Source of the DNA: JBDTMT01 sp039934135 | Lineage (GTDB): Bacteria; Desulfobacterota; Binatia; HRBIN30; CADEER01 | DNA length: 13,874 nucleotides | NCBI GenBank assembly: GCA_039934135.1 | Contig: JBDTMT010000094.1 | Coordinates: 1 to 13,874 of the forward strand | Direction: 5' to 3' | Translations under genes and position numbers: made by a program | Notes under the pieces: generated by a model | What the model saw: the letters and a program-made list of their open reading frames with translations, nothing else | The model's database searches: none | What the model was told of the DNA's origin: nothing | Shown: positions 12,593 to 13,874 of the stretch, piece after piece | Numbering within the stretch: the first letter of the stretch is position 1 | Layout of the letters: each line of letters begins with the position of its first letter

Positions 12593-13777
12593 ATGCGCGT
12601 CGCCATCCTCCATCCGGAGCTCGGCATCGGCGGTGGCGAGCGGCTGGTGGTCGACGCAGCGCTGGCGCTGCAACAGCGCGGGCACCAGGTGACGCTGCAC
12701 ACGGCGCGGCGCGATGCGGCCCACTGCTTTGCGCCGACGCGCGACGGCACGCTCGACGTGCGCGTGCACGCCGAGCGCTTTCCGCTCGACTGGCGCGGAC
12801 GCCTGCGCCTGCCGGCGGCGATGGCCCGCATGCTGATGGTCGCCCGCGCGGCGCTGCGCCAGCCGCTCGACGTGATCTTCTGCGACGCGCTGTCGCACGT
12901 CATCCCGCTGCTGCGCCGCCGCACGCGCGCCCCGATCGTCTTCTACGGGCACTATCCCGACCTGTTGCTGACGCCGCCGCGCCACGGCTGGTATCACCTC
13001 TATCGCGCCCCGTTCGATCGCCTGGAGGAAGCCGGACTGCGCGCCGCCGATCGCGTCCTGGTCAACAGCGCCTATACCGCTGCGGCGTTCCGCCACGCCT
13101 TCCCGCGACTGCGCGTGACGCCCGACGACGTGCTGCATCCGAGTATCGACATCGCCAACCAGAGCGACGCCGCGCCGCCGCCCTCCGCGTGCAACACCAT
13201 CGTCGTGGTCAGCCGGCTGGTGGCGGGAAAGAATCTCGACCTCGCCGTCGACGCCTTCGCCGTCCTGCGCCAGCAGCTGCCGGCGGCGCGCTTTGCCGCC
13301 CTGCGTCTGGTCATCGCCGGCGCCTACGACGCGCGACTGCGCGACTGCGCCATGACGCTGGCGGGCCTGCGGCAACGCATCGCCGCGCATGGGCTCGCGG
13401 CGCAGGTCGAGCTGCGCTGCTCGCCGAGCGACGCGGAACGCGACGCGCTGCTGGCGCAGGCGCGCTGCCTGCTCTTCACGCCGCCGCACGAGCATTTCGG
13501 CTATGTGCCGCTCGAGGCGATGGCCGCCGGGCGGGCGGTGATCGCGGTCGACTCGGGGGGACCGCGCGAGTCGGTGGTCGACGGCGAGACCGGCTTCCTG
13601 TGCGCGCCGACGCCCGCCGCGTTCGCCGCCGCACTGCAGCGCCTGGTGGACGAACCGGATCTCGCCGATCGCGGCGGTCGCGCCGGCCGCCACCGCGCCA
13701 CGACGCACTTCTCCTTCGCCACCTTCGCAGCGCGCCTCGACGCCATCCTCGGCGAGGTGGTGGCACGCCGCGGGTGA
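12593..13777 (+). CDS. ALG2-like glycosyltransferase (GT4 family)
   Basis: A 394-residue GT-B retaining glycosyltransferase. The N-terminus MRVAILHPELGIGGGERLVV, DAALALQQRGHQVT, HCFAPTRDGTLDV closely follows eukaryotic ALG2 (the dolichol-linked mannosyltransferase that adds two mannoses), as do FYGHYPDLLLT (about 117-127), LYRAPFDRLEE (136-146), and ADRVLVNSAYTA. The C-terminal half has SRLVAGKNLDLAVDAF (207-222, Arg208 and Lys213 for the donor phosphates), the E-x7-E pair Glu300/Glu308 in HEHFGYVPLEAM, and SGGPRESVVDGETGFLC (321-337). No signal peptide; it probably acts at the cytoplasmic face on a lipid-linked sugar. It follows the STT3 gene after 170 bases, so it is a natural candidate for assembling the glycan STT3 transfers. 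GT4 is certain; the mannose donor and undecaprenyl or dolichol carrier are inferred. Confidence 0.9.
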   Translation: MRVAILHPELGIGGGERLVVDAALALQQRGHQVTLHTARRDAAHCFAPTRDGTLDVRVHAERFPLDWRGRLRLPAAMARMLMVARAALRQPLDVIFCDALSHVIPLLRRRTRAPIVFYGHYPDLLLTPPRHGWYHLYRAPFDRLEEAGLRAADRVLVNSAYTAAAFRHAFPRLRVTPDDVLHPSIDIANQSDAAPPPSACNTIVVVSRLVAGKNLDLAVDAFAVLRQQLPAARFAALRLVIAGAYDARLRDCAMTLAGLRQRIAAHGLAAQVELRCSPSDAERDALLAQARCLLFTPPHEHFGYVPLEAMAAGRAVIAVDSGGPRESVVDGETGFLCAPTPAAFAAALQRLVDEPDLADRGGRAGRHRATTHFSFATFAARLDAILGEVVARRG

Positions 13778-13832
13778 ACCGCGCCGGTGCGGCCTCGACG
13801 GCGGCGGCGGAGTGTGATGTGCCAAGCGAGCC

Positions 13833-13874
13833 ATGCCCATCCGCGAGATCCTGCGCGAGTGCATCGCCATGCTG
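13833..13874 (+). CDS. Start of a further gene, truncated by window edge
   Basis: An ATG at 13833 opens MPIREILRECIAML and runs off the end of the window. The gap to the ALG2-like gene is 55 bases, same strand, so it may belong to the same transcription unit. AGCGAG upstream is at best a weak ribosome site. Fourteen residues do not allow a family call. Confidence 0.4.
   Translation, partial: MPIREILRECIAML

Noticed and set aside
10184..13777. A 1197-codon + frame spanning STT3 and the ALG2-like gene
   Set aside because: Only its last 394 codons (12593 on) are coding. The upstream part is an out-of-frame Arg-rich shadow of STT3, so there is no STT3-glycosyltransferase fusion.
1..13874. tRNA, rRNA or riboswitch
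   Set aside because: Scanning by eye I found no cloverleaf with a TTCGA-type T-arm, no rRNA core sequence and no recognisable riboswitch core. A covariance-model search could still find a small RNA.

Overview
The window is GC-rich (roughly 70%) bacterial DNA, probably from an uncultured Binatota/Binatia-like or other deltaproteobacterial lineage. That assignment is an inference. It rests on a secreted protein that joins two dockerin-like calcium loops (DCNGSGDVTVDEL type), a Pro/Thr-rich linker and Delta-60 repeats, on several acyl-CoA synthetases, and on base composition; no rRNA or tRNA gene is present to anchor it.

Layout. 1-424: 3' end of an acyl-CoA synthetase on +. 422-590: a GTT/AAC-rich repeat that follows acyl-CoA synthetase stop codons, facing the decayed tail of another synthetase on the minus strand. 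701-2686 (minus): a small lipoprotein, an alpha/beta hydrolase and a TetR regulator; hydrolase and regulator overlap, and an 18-bp TetR-type palindrome lies just before the hydrolase. 2917-3138: a small orphan protein. 3184-4872 (minus): the secreted Delta-60/dockerin protein. 5001-6717: an accessory patch holding an amidase N-terminal remnant, a transposase C-terminal remnant, a strong inverted repeat, a small exported Cys-rich protein, a DUF5131 remnant and a DUF4288 protein. 7050-8663 (minus): an intact acyl-CoA ligase of the cyclohexanecarboxylate-CoA ligase type. 8735-8933: a long MITE-like palindrome.

The most interesting part is 9038-13777 on +. Two adjacent paralogous exported proteins share a ten-cysteine framework, an N-glycosylation sequon at the same place in that framework, and a C-terminal IPA / membrane helix / Arg-cluster tail. 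They are followed by an STT3-type oligosaccharyltransferase (WWDYG, two D-x-D motifs, TVGE) and then by a glycosyltransferase that looks strikingly like eukaryotic ALG2. I propose that this is a compact N-glycosylation locus that encodes its own substrates. The STT3 gene is also odd: it lies in the same reading frame as the gene before it, separated by one TGA, and its first membrane helix has no normal start codon (an ACG sits where ATG would be expected).
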